NCBI GenBank assembly: GCA_013138975.1
Contig: WTBR01000025.1
Span: forward strand, 1 to 57,451
Source: Bacteroidales bacterium
Lineage (GTDB): Bacteria > Bacteroidota > Bacteroidia > Bacteroidales > UBA12077
Reading direction: 5' to 3'
DNA: 57,451 nucleotides
Part shown: in pieces, positions 7,605-14,916 of the stretch
How the letters are laid out: each line of letters begins with the position of its first letter
How positions within the stretch are numbered: position 1 is the stretch's first letter
Notes under the pieces: model-generated
What the model was told of the DNA's origin: nothing
What the model saw: only the letters and a program-made list of their open reading frames with translations
The model's database searches: none
Program-made: the position numbers and the translations under genes

Positions 7605-8399
7605 ATGATAACTCAAAAAATAGTTGAAACATATAAATTTTGGTTTAACGATTATGTAAATCGATTTATTAAGGAATATCCTGATTTATCTGAAAATATT
7701 GAGATAAAAGCTAATCATTGTTGGCAAGTTAGAAAAGAAATTATCGGGATAATTCAAAACTTAAAGTTAAACGAAGAAGAATCTTTATTAGCTGAAACAA
7801 TTGGATTATTTCATGATGTTGGTCGTTTTAAGCAATATGTAAAATATCAGACTTTTTCGGATTCAAAATCTCAAAATCATGCCGAGCTTGGAGTTGAAGT
7901 TTTGAAAGAAAACAGTGTTTTGAAAGATTTATCTGATGAGAATAAAGAAATAATTTATAAATCAATATTGAATCATAGTAGAGCTGAAATTATTCCTGAT
8001 GAAAACGAAAAAGTCATTTTTTATTCTCAGTTAATTCGCGATGCCGATAAGTTGGATATCTGGCGATTAATTACAGAATATTACATGGTAAAAGAGCAAA
8101 AAACAAATAAAACTTTAGAGCTTGAATTACCAGATAAAGAAGAAATCTCAGATCAAGTATATAAGGCAATTTTAAATAATAAATTAGTTTTAAAAGAGTC
8201 GATGAAAACCTTAAATGATTTTAAACTATTACAAATAGGATGGTTATTTGATTTAAATTTTAAATATTCTATAAAACGTCTGTTTGATAAAAAATATTTA
8301 GATAAGATTTTTGATGCATTGCCTAATAATCAGAAGGTAAATGAGATTAAGGGAATAGTAAATAAATATTTTAAAAATCATATAGTGTTGTCATACTGA
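7605..8399 (+). CDS. HD-domain phosphohydrolase-like protein
   Basis: This 264-residue soluble protein carries HD-superfamily metal-binding motifs: an early histidine in KANHCWQVRKEI, the HD pair in GLFHDVGRFKQY, a histidine in SILNHSRAEI and the late aspartate in LIRDADKLDIWRLI. Such proteins hydrolyse phosphate esters of nucleotides or similar compounds; the substrate is not evident. It begins four bases after the TonB receptor stop codon, so it belongs to the same transcription unit, which is unusual for a receptor operon. A second, unrelated HD protein lies at 14.9 kb in the same Moco region. Confidence 0.85.
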   Translation: MITQKIVETYKFWFNDYVNRFIKEYPDLSENIEIKANHCWQVRKEIIGIIQNLKLNEEESLLAETIGLFHDVGRFKQYVKYQTFSDSKSQNHAELGVEVLKENSVLKDLSDENKEIIYKSILNHSRAEIIPDENEKVIFYSQLIRDADKLDIWRLITEYYMVKEQKTNKTLELELPDKEEISDQVYKAILNNKLVLKESMKTLNDFKLLQIGWLFDLNFKYSIKRLFDKKYLDKIFDALPNNQKVNEIKGIVNKYFKNHIVLSY

Positions 8400-8432
8400 G
8401 TGTTGTCATACTGAGCTTGTCGAAGTATATTT
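8392..8432. repeat. Short tandem of the GTCATACTGAG motif
   Basis: TGTTGTCATACTGAG occurs twice in a row, the second copy continuing into CTTGTCGAAG. This is a member of the dispersed intergenic motif found at 16.4, 43.8 and 51.3 kb. It overlaps the last codons of the HD gene. Confidence 0.65.
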
Positions 8433-8485
8433 TGTGTTCATATTATGACAGGGGCAAGATTAAAAGTTATTTAAAAATTAAAATC

Positions 8486-8511
8486 TTATATATAGAAACA
8501 TTTATATATAA
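8486..8511. promoter_or_regulatory. AT-only palindrome upstream of moeA
   Basis: TTATATATA-N8-TATATATAA is a perfect inverted repeat 50 bp before the moeA start. Half sites made of TA repeats occur in ModE boxes, but this sequence lacks the CG ends of sites 1-3. In AT-rich DNA it may be a chance palindrome or the promoter core. Confidence 0.25.
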
Positions 8512-8560
8512 TTAAGTGTAATTAATAGTATTAATATTAATTTTACGCAAAAATTTTAAC

Positions 8561-9733
8561 ATGATTACGATAGAAAAAGCATACGATCTCGTTCTGCAAA
8601 ACGCATATAAATTAGATACAGAAAAGGTTCTTTTCACAGATTCTTTGGGTCGAATATTAGCCGAAAATGTAAAATCGGATATTGAAATGCCGCCATTCGA
8701 CAAATCTGCAATGGATGGTTATGCTTGTCGTAAAGAAGATTTAGACAATACACTTGAAATTATTGAGGTTATTCCTGCAGGTAAAACTCCTGAAAAAACG
8801 ATAGCTAAGAACCAGTGTGCTAATATTATGACTGGAGCTCCAATTCCAAAAGGAGCCGATTGTGTAGTACAAGTTGAACTCACAGAAGAAGTTGATGGTG
8901 GATTTGTAAAAATTAATGAATTTCCGAAAAAAAATAATATAAGTTTTCAGGGCGAAGATGTAAAAATTGGAACAAAAGTTCTGGATCAAGGAATAAAGAT
9001 AGAAGCTCAGCATATAGCTGTATGTGCAGCCGTTGGATACACCGATGTACTTGTTTACAAACAAGCTAAAGTTGGAATTATTTCAACAGGCGACGAATTA
9101 GTGGAGCCACAGAATATACCGGCATTATCACAAATCAGAAATAGTAATGCTTATCAATTAATTGCACAAGTTAAAGCTTGTGGTGCAATCGCAAATTATA
9201 TTGGAATAGCAGAAGATACACCCGAAGACACATTCGATAAAGTTAGTAAAGCTTTAAGCGAGAATGATGTAGTACTATTAACTGGAGGTGTTTCAATGGG
9301 GACATTTGATTTTGTTCCTCAAGTGTTGGAAAAAGCAGGCGTAAAAATCGAATTTGACGCAATTGCTGTAAAGCCTGGGAAACCTACGACTTTTGGGATG
9401 GCGGAAAAGAAATTCTGTTTCGGCTTGCCCGGGAATCCTGTTTCATCATTTATTCAATTTGATTTATTGGTAAAACCATTAATCTATACTTTAATGGGGC
9501 AGAATTATAAAGCTTTGGATATTCGAATGCCAATAGGAGTAGAGTATAAAAGAAAAAATGCAGACAGGAAAATTTACTTCCCGGTAATTATTGAAAATGG
9601 GGAAGTTTTTCCGGTTGATTATCACGGTTCAGCTCACATACATGCCTTGGCAGGAGCACATGGAATTATAGCAATGGAAATAGGGAAGAAAGAATTAAAA
9701 AAGGGAGAGATGATTCATGTTCGACAAATTTAA
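8561..9733 (+). CDS. moeA: Molybdopterin molybdenumtransferase MoeA
   Basis: MoeA inserts molybdate into adenylylated molybdopterin to give active molybdenum cofactor. The 390-residue length is normal. Family motifs are plain: FDKSAMDGYA, IMTGAPIPKGADCVVQVE, the MoCF segment STGDELVEP...TGGVSMGTFDFVPQVL, and FGLPGNPVSSF. The C-terminal domain IV is present. The ATG at 8561 follows 160 bp of AT-rich non-coding DNA that includes a TA-repeat palindrome. The 3' end overlaps moaA by 17 bp, so moeA and moaA are translationally close; a strong purine-rich site for moaA (AAGGGAGAG) sits inside the end of moeA. Confidence 0.96.
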   Translation: MITIEKAYDLVLQNAYKLDTEKVLFTDSLGRILAENVKSDIEMPPFDKSAMDGYACRKEDLDNTLEIIEVIPAGKTPEKTIAKNQCANIMTGAPIPKGADCVVQVELTEEVDGGFVKINEFPKKNNISFQGEDVKIGTKVLDQGIKIEAQHIAVCAAVGYTDVLVYKQAKVGIISTGDELVEPQNIPALSQIRNSNAYQLIAQVKACGAIANYIGIAEDTPEDTFDKVSKALSENDVVLLTGGVSMGTFDFVPQVLEKAGVKIEFDAIAVKPGKPTTFGMAEKKFCFGLPGNPVSSFIQFDLLVKPLIYTLMGQNYKALDIRMPIGVEYKRKNADRKIYFPVIIENGEVFPVDYHGSAHIHALAGAHGIIAMEIGKKELKKGEMIHVRQI

Positions 9734-10517
9734 TCGCAAAATAAATTATTTAAGAATATCAGTTACTGACAGATGCAATCTGCGCTGTGTATATTGCATG
9801 CCGGAAGAGGGTGTAGAATTGTTAGATCACAAGGAAATATTAACTTTCGATGAAATAGTTGATCTAACAAAAGCAGCAATTCGCAAAGGAGTCGAGAAAG
9901 TTCGAATAACAGGAGGAGAACCATTAGTTCGTAATGGAATTATTGATTTGGTTAAAATGATTGGTGAGATTGATGGTATCAAAGATTATTCGATGACAAC
10001 CAATGCAATTCGTCTTGATAAATTTGCCGACGATTTAGCAAAAGCAGGACTACAAAGAGTTAATATTAGTCTGGATACAATGAATCCTGAGAAATTTAAA
10101 CAAATAACTCGTGGTGGTGATATTCAGAAAGTATTTGATGGAATTCGAGCTGCAAAAAAAGCTGGTTTAGAGCCAATAAAAATAAACTGTGTTATAAAGG
10201 ATGATAATCAAGAACCTGATGCAGTAGAAGTTGCAAAGTATTGTAAAGAGAATGGCTTACATATTCGCTATATAAAAGAAATGGATCTGGAAAAAGGAGA
10301 ATTTTCTATTGTTGATGGTGGAACCGGCGGTGATTGTGGTACTTGCAATAGATTACGCCTAACAGCTAATGGTAACATTAAACCCTGTTTATTTAGCGAT
10401 ATTTCTTACAATGTTCGAGAGTTAGGAGCAGAACGTGCTATTGATTTGGCAATTGGGAATAAACCGGAAACTGGGCATACAAACCTAACAGGTAAGTTTT
10501 ACAATATCGGAGGATAG
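9717..10517 (+). CDS. moaA: GTP 3',8-cyclase MoaA, compact form
   Basis: This radical SAM enzyme makes 3',8-cyclo-GTP, the first step of Moco synthesis. The N-terminal cluster motif C20-x3-C24-x2-C27 (TDRCNLRCVYC), the SAM motif TGGEPLVR and the C-terminal cluster C207-x2-C210-x13-C224 (CGTCNRLRLTANGNIKPCLF) are all present, as is the essential final GG. However, it is only 266 residues against about 325-340 for typical MoaA. About 50 residues are missing between YIKEMDLEKGEFS and the C-terminal cysteines, and the last segment is also shorter. The reading frame is intact and ends correctly, so this looks like a compact natural form rather than a broken gene. It overlaps moeA by 17 bp. Confidence 0.9.
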   Translation: MFDKFNRKINYLRISVTDRCNLRCVYCMPEEGVELLDHKEILTFDEIVDLTKAAIRKGVEKVRITGGEPLVRNGIIDLVKMIGEIDGIKDYSMTTNAIRLDKFADDLAKAGLQRVNISLDTMNPEKFKQITRGGDIQKVFDGIRAAKKAGLEPIKINCVIKDDNQEPDAVEVAKYCKENGLHIRYIKEMDLEKGEFSIVDGGTGGDCGTCNRLRLTANGNIKPCLFSDISYNVRELGAERAIDLAIGNKPETGHTNLTGKFYNIGG

Positions 10518-10519
10518 AT

Positions 10520-10611
10520 TAGTATAATGATTCAGGTTTCAAGTTTTAGAATAATAGTAACTTGTAATATGAAACCTGAAATTTGGAACTTGAAATTTGA
10601 AATCTGGAACT
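10520..10611. repeat. Short direct and inverted repeats in the moaA-moaC gap
   Basis: CAGGTTTCAAGTT and AACTTGTAATATGAAACCTG form an imperfect hairpin. GAAATTTGGAACTTGAAATT followed by TTTGAAATCTGGAAC repeats the GAAAT.TGGAAC motif. This looks like a small non-coding repeat inserted in the operon just ahead of the moaC start; there is no coding content. Confidence 0.5.
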
Positions 10612-11067
10612 ATGAATAAATTAAGTCATGTTGATGATAAAGGAAAAGCCAATATGGTTGATGTTGGTGCTAAAGCAGATCAAAAACGTATAGCAAAAGC
10701 AACAGGTCATATTACGCTTAAACCTGAAACCATTCAATTAATAAAAGATAACTCCATGAAAAAAGGAGATGTTCTTACCATTTCTGAAGTAGCAGGAATT
10801 CAAGGAGGAAAGCGAACTAGTGAATTAATTCCATTATGTCATCCATTGCAAATAACAAAGCTTGATGTTAAAGCTGAATTAGATGAAACAGGCGTTCGGG
10901 TAAATTCTGAAGCTCGCTGCATTGGTAAAACAGGAATTGAAATGGAAGCGCTAACAGCGGTATCTGTCGCACTACTTACTGTTTACGACATGTGCAAAGC
11001 TGCTGATAAAGAAATGAATTTAGATGAAGTAAAATTGCTTGAGAAGACAAAAACTGATTTGGTATAA
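10612..11067 (+). CDS. moaC: Cyclic pyranopterin monophosphate synthase MoaC
   Basis: MoaC turns 3',8-cyclo-GTP from MoaA into cyclic pyranopterin monophosphate. The 151 residues include the family core: LSHVDDKGKANMVDVGAKAD, the active-site LIPLCHP and the stretch GKTGIEMEALTAVSVALLTV with its conserved lysine and glutamate, then DMCKAADK. A TTG at 10597 would add five residues from repeat sequence (MKSGT), so the ATG at 10612 is the better start. moaC ends six bases from the stop codon of the converging SecB-like gene, with no obvious terminator between them. moaD, moaE and moeB are not in the window. Confidence 0.96.
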   Translation: MNKLSHVDDKGKANMVDVGAKADQKRIAKATGHITLKPETIQLIKDNSMKKGDVLTISEVAGIQGGKRTSELIPLCHPLQITKLDVKAELDETGVRVNSEARCIGKTGIEMEALTAVSVALLTVYDMCKAADKEMNLDEVKLLEKTKTDLV

Positions 11068-11072
11068 TATTC

Positions 11073-11486
11073 TTAATCTTTTATTAATTCTGTATTTTCT
11101 TTTAGTTTTTCTTTTAAACTCTCAAGATTTAGAGTAGGTAAAGTTATTGGATTTAAGCCTGATAAAGCCGTTAGAGAAGTCACGTAAGCTCTTATATAAG
11201 GGAAAAGTATGGCAGGAGCATTTAGATAAAAATAACTGTCAATATTTTCATCTTCTAAATTTTCAAATTCAAATATACCTACTCCATGAATAAGTGCATT
11301 AAAGACTTCATTATCATCACTTATTTTTGCAATTAAATCAAGTTGAAATGTATTGTCTTTAGAGTAAATATATCCATGAACATCAATATCAAAATTCATA
11401 GAACCTATTTCTTCTTGTTTTAATCTCTCTATGTGACTTTTCTGAATTAAAAAATGACTAAAGGAAAATGGTTTATTTTTTTTCAT
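11073..11486 (-). CDS. SecB-like chaperone of a probable toxin-antitoxin-chaperone module
   Basis: This 137-residue SecB-fold protein has the family core GVGIFEF, then residues 89-109 NAPAILFPYIRAYVTSLTAL, then LNPITLPTLNL, where E. coli SecB has PNILFPYARECITSMVSRG and FPQLNLAPVNF. General export SecB is rare in Bacteroidota, and SecB-like proteins placed beside toxin-antitoxin genes act as dedicated chaperones that protect an unstable antitoxin (TAC systems, known from Mycobacterium tuberculosis Rv1957). The gene starts three bases after the stop codon of the SsrA-tailed protein, and a HEPN protein lies upstream in the same operon, so a TAC role is likely. Its client is probably the SsrA-tailed protein. 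Confidence 0.85.
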   Translation of the reverse strand: MKKNKPFSFSHFLIQKSHIERLKQEEIGSMNFDIDVHGYIYSKDNTFQLDLIAKISDDNEVFNALIHGVGIFEFENLEDENIDSYFYLNAPAILFPYIRAYVTSLTALSGLNPITLPTLNLESLKEKLKENTELIKD

Positions 11487-11489
11487 AAA

Positions 11490-11897
11490 TTAAGCAGCTA
11501 ATGCGTAATTATTTTCACCTGCAATTTTTTCAGGTTTCTTATTAAAATTACAATTTGAAGATAAAGATTTTAATAATTTGTTAAATTCTAATTGAGATAG
11601 TCTTTTATTTAATTCTAAATATAAATCACCAATTAATGTGAATTCAGGATTATTTATTTCAATCGGAGATTCATTAGAAACAAATAAAATACTTTCGCTA
11701 GGGTAATTCTCTATAAAATACTCAATTAAAGAGTATTGAAATTCAACAAAATCATCATTTAATTCAGAAAAGTTATCAGGAAGAATCTTAATTGAATGAA
11801 TTTTTGATGATTTGTCATATTCATAAAAGAGTTTAATACTTCTGTGTAATGTTATTATATCTTCTAATTCTTTTTTTATATAATCTTTTGAACTCAT
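11490..11897 (-). CDS. Unknown protein with a genetically encoded SsrA-like C-terminal tail
   Basis: This is a 135-residue soluble protein of no family I recognise. It begins MSSKDYIKKELEDIITLHRS, a charged helical start, continues with mixed alpha/beta sequence, and contains a GDLYLELNKRLSQLEFNKLL helix. The striking part is the end: IAGENNYALAA and stop. The last nine residues have the form of a tmRNA (SsrA) proteolysis tag, which in this phylum reads like GENNYALAA and is recognised by ClpXP. The tail is read in frame with the gene and ends three bases before the chaperone start, so it is not a tmRNA gene. It overlaps the HEPN gene by four bases (ATGA). The best guess is the unstable antitoxin, guarded by the SecB-like chaperone. 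Confidence 0.8.
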   Translation of the reverse strand: MSSKDYIKKELEDIITLHRSIKLFYEYDKSSKIHSIKILPDNFSELNDDFVEFQYSLIEYFIENYPSESILFVSNESPIEINNPEFTLIGDLYLELNKRLSQLEFNKLLKSLSSNCNFNKKPEKIAGENNYALAA

Positions 11898-12313
11898 ATT
11901 TTAAAGTATTTCTTTATTAAGAAAATTATATCATTTGATAAAGTTAAGGCCTTTTCACTAACATTAAAATGTATGTCATCCTTATCATAATCAGCTTTAG
12001 TTCTAAATTTTTTTAAAGCATTTATTTTATTATTAAAATCAATAGAAATTCTCGTTGAAGAATTTTTCTTGATCTCTTTAAACAAAAAACTTATAAAAAA
12101 GTTGTGGCTTCCATCTTTATTATTTCTGGTATATTCATTAACTTTTGTACCAATCTCACTTTCATTAAATTTAAAATGTGAATTTAATGAATATTTCATT
12201 AATTGTAAACAACAATAATATGAACAATGAATACTTGGAGCATAATAATTTTTTTCGTGTAAAAGTTTTGCAGCTTCGCAATTAATTTCAGATTTATTCT
12301 TTAGACCTATCAT
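11894..12313 (-). CDS. HEPN-domain protein, probable toxin of the module
   Basis: This 139-residue all-helical protein has HEPN features: an N-terminal helix with AAKLLHEKNYYAPSIHCSYY, the aromatic SYYCCLQLMKYSL helix, and a C-terminal helix with FRTKADYDKDD, where HEPN proteins carry an arginine-alanine-aspartate-tyrosine cluster. HEPN proteins are often RNases using R-x4-6-H; here the arginine R104 is followed by tyrosine Y109 rather than histidine, so RNase activity is uncertain. It is the first gene of a three-gene operon, with a -7 box at 12375-12382 and a four-base ATGA overlap with the next gene. It is probably the toxic member, though a role as partner or sensor is possible. Confidence 0.75.
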   Translation of the reverse strand: MIGLKNKSEINCEAAKLLHEKNYYAPSIHCSYYCCLQLMKYSLNSHFKFNESEIGTKVNEYTRNNKDGSHNFFISFLFKEIKKNSSTRISIDFNNKINALKKFRTKADYDKDDIHFNVSEKALTLSNDIIFLIKKYFKI

Positions 12314-12374
12314 TAAAACTCTATCAAATTAGAAACTGAAAATAAACTTACAAAAAAGTTTTTTAAATAGTGCA

Positions 12375-12382
12375 CAAATGTA
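12375..12382 (-). promoter_or_regulatory. -7 box of the HEPN/SsrA-tail/SecB-like operon (TACATTTG on minus strand)
   Basis: The minus strand reads TACATTTG, a match to TAnnTTTG, about 60 bp upstream of the HEPN start. No clear -33 TTG was seen. Confidence 0.45.
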
Positions 12383-12466
12383 TGAAATATTTTTATTAAA
12401 TAATTATTAAGCTTAGAAATAATGCGTTTAAGCATTTAGTAAATAGGTTACTGTAAGAAAGGTAGA

Positions 12467-13387
12467 TCAATCTAAACTTAAAATTGCTTTTCCTTTACGT
12501 ATTCCGTCAACCATACAATGAATATATTTAGGAAAAGGTTCTTCTAAATTGATATTTTTAGAACGCACCTTAGTTTCTATTCCATAAACATCTTGTACAA
12601 TAATAACTTTTTCTACAATTCCTAAAGCATCCGTTTCTTTAACTATTTTTAAAAATTTGAAAGAATAAGATTTGCCAATTTTATAATGAGGGTGCACAGG
12701 CTCAATTTTTAAATGCCCATCAATATTGTATTTAGTTACAACACATTTTACCTTTTGATTCATTTTGAATTCATAATGCTCATACATATCCTTTTTTAAA
12801 GAATATAAATCTTCGTTGTCATCCTTTAAAATATAATAATCTGTTTGATGCTCTAATTCTTTTGTTTCTGTAAGCGTAAAGCAATATTTTTCACCAATTT
12901 TTAATGGTTTATGTAATTTATCAGACTCAGGATGAGCTAAAAATAACTGACCTTTTTTAATTCTTAAAACTTTACATTGAATTGTGCTAATATCATCACT
13001 AATACTTATATTTTTAGGTAATGAACATGCTGTTTTAATTCCGAATTGATCTAAAACTAATGCTGCTTTTTCTTTTTCTCCCAAAGAATTTAGTTGATCA
13101 ATGATATTTATAAATTCAAAATCATAAATATTACCTTCTTTATAAATTGGATTTTCAGGTTCTAAATAAATCTTACCACTACAATTAATCTTGTCTATTT
13201 TACAATTGATTAATTTGTCAATTTGAAGATTATAATGTGTGTAGCTAATTGCTTTTAGAAGATGTTTTCCACCAAACGAATTTTGAAGAATAAAAAATGA
13301 TTCTTCTGTTCCCGGAATCTCAGTAAATCCAACAACCTTGAATTGATGAATTTCGCCTTCTTGAAATTTATATTGATTGTTATTCAT
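12467..13387 (-). CDS. Four-repeat protein with S1/OB-like units, function unknown
   Basis: This protein has about 306 residues. It is built from four tandem units of roughly 70-80 residues that share a start of the type YK.G..Y.F, a middle with a fG or similar turn, and an end of the type C.V..I..G...L...P. Examples are EPENPIYKEGNIYDFEF, KPLKIGEKYCFTL and EPVHPHYKIGKSYSFKF. The pattern suggests repeated small beta-barrels of the OB/S1 kind, which bind RNA or DNA, but no family is certain. There is no signal peptide. The ATG at 13387 is preferred to a TTG at 13399, since a minus-strand -7 box (TATTTTTG, 13397-13404) overlaps the longer form. It diverges from the MOSC gene and is not clearly tied to the TAC-like module. 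Confidence 0.65.
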   Translation of the reverse strand: MNNNQYKFQEGEIHQFKVVGFTEIPGTEESFFILQNSFGGKHLLKAISYTHYNLQIDKLINCKIDKINCSGKIYLEPENPIYKEGNIYDFEFINIIDQLNSLGEKEKAALVLDQFGIKTACSLPKNISISDDISTIQCKVLRIKKGQLFLAHPESDKLHKPLKIGEKYCFTLTETKELEHQTDYYILKDDNEDLYSLKKDMYEHYEFKMNQKVKCVVTKYNIDGHLKIEPVHPHYKIGKSYSFKFLKIVKETDALGIVEKVIIVQDVYGIETKVRSKNINLEEPFPKYIHCMVDGIRKGKAILSLD

Positions 13388-13396
13388 AGTACAGTG

Positions 13397-13404
13397 CAAA
13401 AATA
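13397..13404 (-). promoter_or_regulatory. Candidate -7 box for the four-repeat protein gene
   Basis: The minus strand reads TATTTTTG (TAnnTTTG). It lies very close to the ATG at 13387, so the leader would be only a few bases. Confidence 0.35.
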
Positions 13405-13458
13405 CTTTTTTTCGGGATTTAAACTATAAAATAAGCACGGTAAAAGCTTTGTTTTTAT

Positions 13459-13466
13459 TACTTTTG
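13459..13466 (+). promoter_or_regulatory. Candidate -7 box for the MOSC gene (TACTTTTG)
   Basis: TACTTTTG fits the TAnnTTTG consensus, 23 bp before the ATG at 13489. It is divergent from the minus-strand box at 13397-13404. Confidence 0.5.
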
Positions 13467-13488
13467 CAATCACTAAAATGTTATAGAT

Positions 13489-13935
13489 ATGAGTAAGATA
13501 AAGGTGCTTTCTGTAAATATTTCAGAGGAAAAAGGGGTTATTAAAAAGCCTGTTGATCAGATAAATATTACAGAAAAAGGAATAGAAAATGATGCTCATG
13601 CAGGAGATTGGCATCGACAGATAAGTTTGTTGGGTAAAGAAAGTATTGATAGTTTCGAAAAGGAATTAGGAAGAAAACTTGAATTTGGAGAATTTGCAGA
13701 AAATATAACAACAGAAGGAATTATCTTATATAAAATGATACCCGGTGATAAATTAAACATTGGAGACGTTGAATTGGAGGTAACTCAGATTGGTAAAAAA
13801 TGCCATGGCGACGGTTGTGCAATCTTCAGTCAGGTTGGTAAATGTGTAATGCCTAAAGAGGGGATATTTGCAAAAGTTATAAAAACGGGATCTGTCAAGG
13901 CTGGTGATGAAATAATATACACTTCGGTAGAATAA
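13489..13935 (+). CDS. MOSC-domain protein
   Basis: This 148-residue single MOSC domain is the fold found at the C-terminus of molybdenum cofactor sulfurases and in YiiM-like proteins. The motifs are clear: IENDAHAGDWHRQISLL, LEFGEFAENITTEGI, LNIGDVELEVTQIGKKC and VMPKEGIFAKVIKTG. The family cysteine, thought to carry sulfur, is present at C105 (GKKCHGDGC). It precedes a MOSC-MogA fusion by seven bases, so the two are co-transcribed and share about half of their MOSC sequence, apparently a tandem duplication. A sulfur-transfer or cofactor-binding role in Moco maturation is likely; the exact reaction is not known. Confidence 0.9.
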   Translation: MSKIKVLSVNISEEKGVIKKPVDQINITEKGIENDAHAGDWHRQISLLGKESIDSFEKELGRKLEFGEFAENITTEGIILYKMIPGDKLNIGDVELEVTQIGKKCHGDGCAIFSQVGKCVMPKEGIFAKVIKTGSVKAGDEIIYTSVE

Positions 13936-13942
13936 AAATAAT

Positions 13943-14863
13943 ATGAGCAAACAAAAAGTATTATCGGTAGGCATGTCTTCAGAGCGTGGGCCTAAGAAAC
14001 CAGCGAGCGAACTAAAATTAAATGAAAATGGAATTATTGGTGATGTACATGCAGGCCACTGGAATAGACAAGTAAGTATTATTGATATATCACATATTAA
14101 TAAGTTTAAAGAATTAACCAGTGCTAGAGATACTGAATTTGGAGAGTTTGCTGAGAATATTACAACTGAGGGATTGGAGGAAATTCAATTTCAAACTTTT
14201 GATCAATTAAAAATTGGGGATTCAATATTAGAAGTTACTCAAGTAGGAAAACCATTTCACGATAAATTTAGGGAGCTAGGGAATTATGTAATGCCTCGGG
14301 TTGGAGTATTTTGTCGTGTAATTAAAAACGGAACGATAAAAGCCGGAGATCAAATTGAATATATCGCAAAAGTACATAAGGCATTGGTAATAACTTTAAG
14401 TGATAGAGCAAGCGTTGGTGAGTATGAAGATAGGAGTGGCCCAAAAGTTATTGAACTTCTGGATTCGTATTTGAAAAAGCTAAATATAAGGTATCAAATT
14501 GATAAGGAAATTATTCCTGATAATGCTGAAAAATTGACAAATATTATTGCGAATGCAAAAAATCAGAAAGTTGATATAATAATTACAACGGGTGGAACCG
14601 GAATAGGCCCAAGAGATATTTCAGTTGATGTTATTCAACCGATACTGGATAAAGAGATTCCAGGTATAATGGAAATGATTCGAATGAAATACGGAGCCGA
14701 AAAACCAAATGCATTATTAAGCCGGGGAGTTGCCGGAGTACTTGGGCAAAGTTTAGTTTATACATTACCCGGTAGTGTAAAAGCGGTTCAGGAATATATG
14801 ACAGAAATTTTAAAAACAATGCAACATTTAATATTTATGTTGCACGGAATAGATGCACATTAA
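13943..14863 (+). CDS. MOSC-MogA/MoaB fusion protein
   Basis: This 306-residue protein combines two domains. Residues 1-145 are a MOSC domain closely like the preceding protein (IIGDVHAGHWNRQVSII, EFGEFAENITTEGL). Residues 146-306 are a MogA/MoaB molybdopterin adenylyltransferase (VITLSDRASVGEYEDRSGP, TTGGTGIGPRDISVDVIQPI, NALLSRGVAGVLGQSLVYTL, PGSVKAVQEYM), which adenylylates molybdopterin for MoeA. The MOSC cysteine is lost: position 105 is phenylalanine (GKPFHDKF) and C110 of the upstream copy is arginine. The fused MOSC half may therefore be structural or ligand-binding only. No separate mogA is in the window, so this is probably the Mog enzyme of the cell. Confidence 0.92.
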   Translation: MSKQKVLSVGMSSERGPKKPASELKLNENGIIGDVHAGHWNRQVSIIDISHINKFKELTSARDTEFGEFAENITTEGLEEIQFQTFDQLKIGDSILEVTQVGKPFHDKFRELGNYVMPRVGVFCRVIKNGTIKAGDQIEYIAKVHKALVITLSDRASVGEYEDRSGPKVIELLDSYLKKLNIRYQIDKEIIPDNAEKLTNIIANAKNQKVDIIITTGGTGIGPRDISVDVIQPILDKEIPGIMEMIRMKYGAEKPNALLSRGVAGVLGQSLVYTLPGSVKAVQEYMTEILKTMQHLIFMLHGIDAH

Positions 14864-14916
14864 ATATTTTTTAGAAACCTAATTTATTAACCGTACCCAC
14901 CTAAAAAATATAGATT

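Noticed and set aside
10597..10611. Extended TTG start of moaC
   Set aside because: The extra five codons come from repeat DNA and are absent in MoaC proteins.
11490..11520. Possible tmRNA gene, because the DNA encodes GENNYALAA-stop
   Set aside because: The tail is in frame with a 135-codon gene, overlaps operon structure on both sides (ATGA upstream, chaperone start three bases downstream), and no tRNA-like ends or pseudoknot-sized spacing are visible.
11073..13387. Recent foreign island covering the HEPN module and four-repeat gene
   Set aside because: Base composition looks like the surroundings and there are no integrase, tRNA or direct repeats at the edges; transfer cannot be shown from this window.
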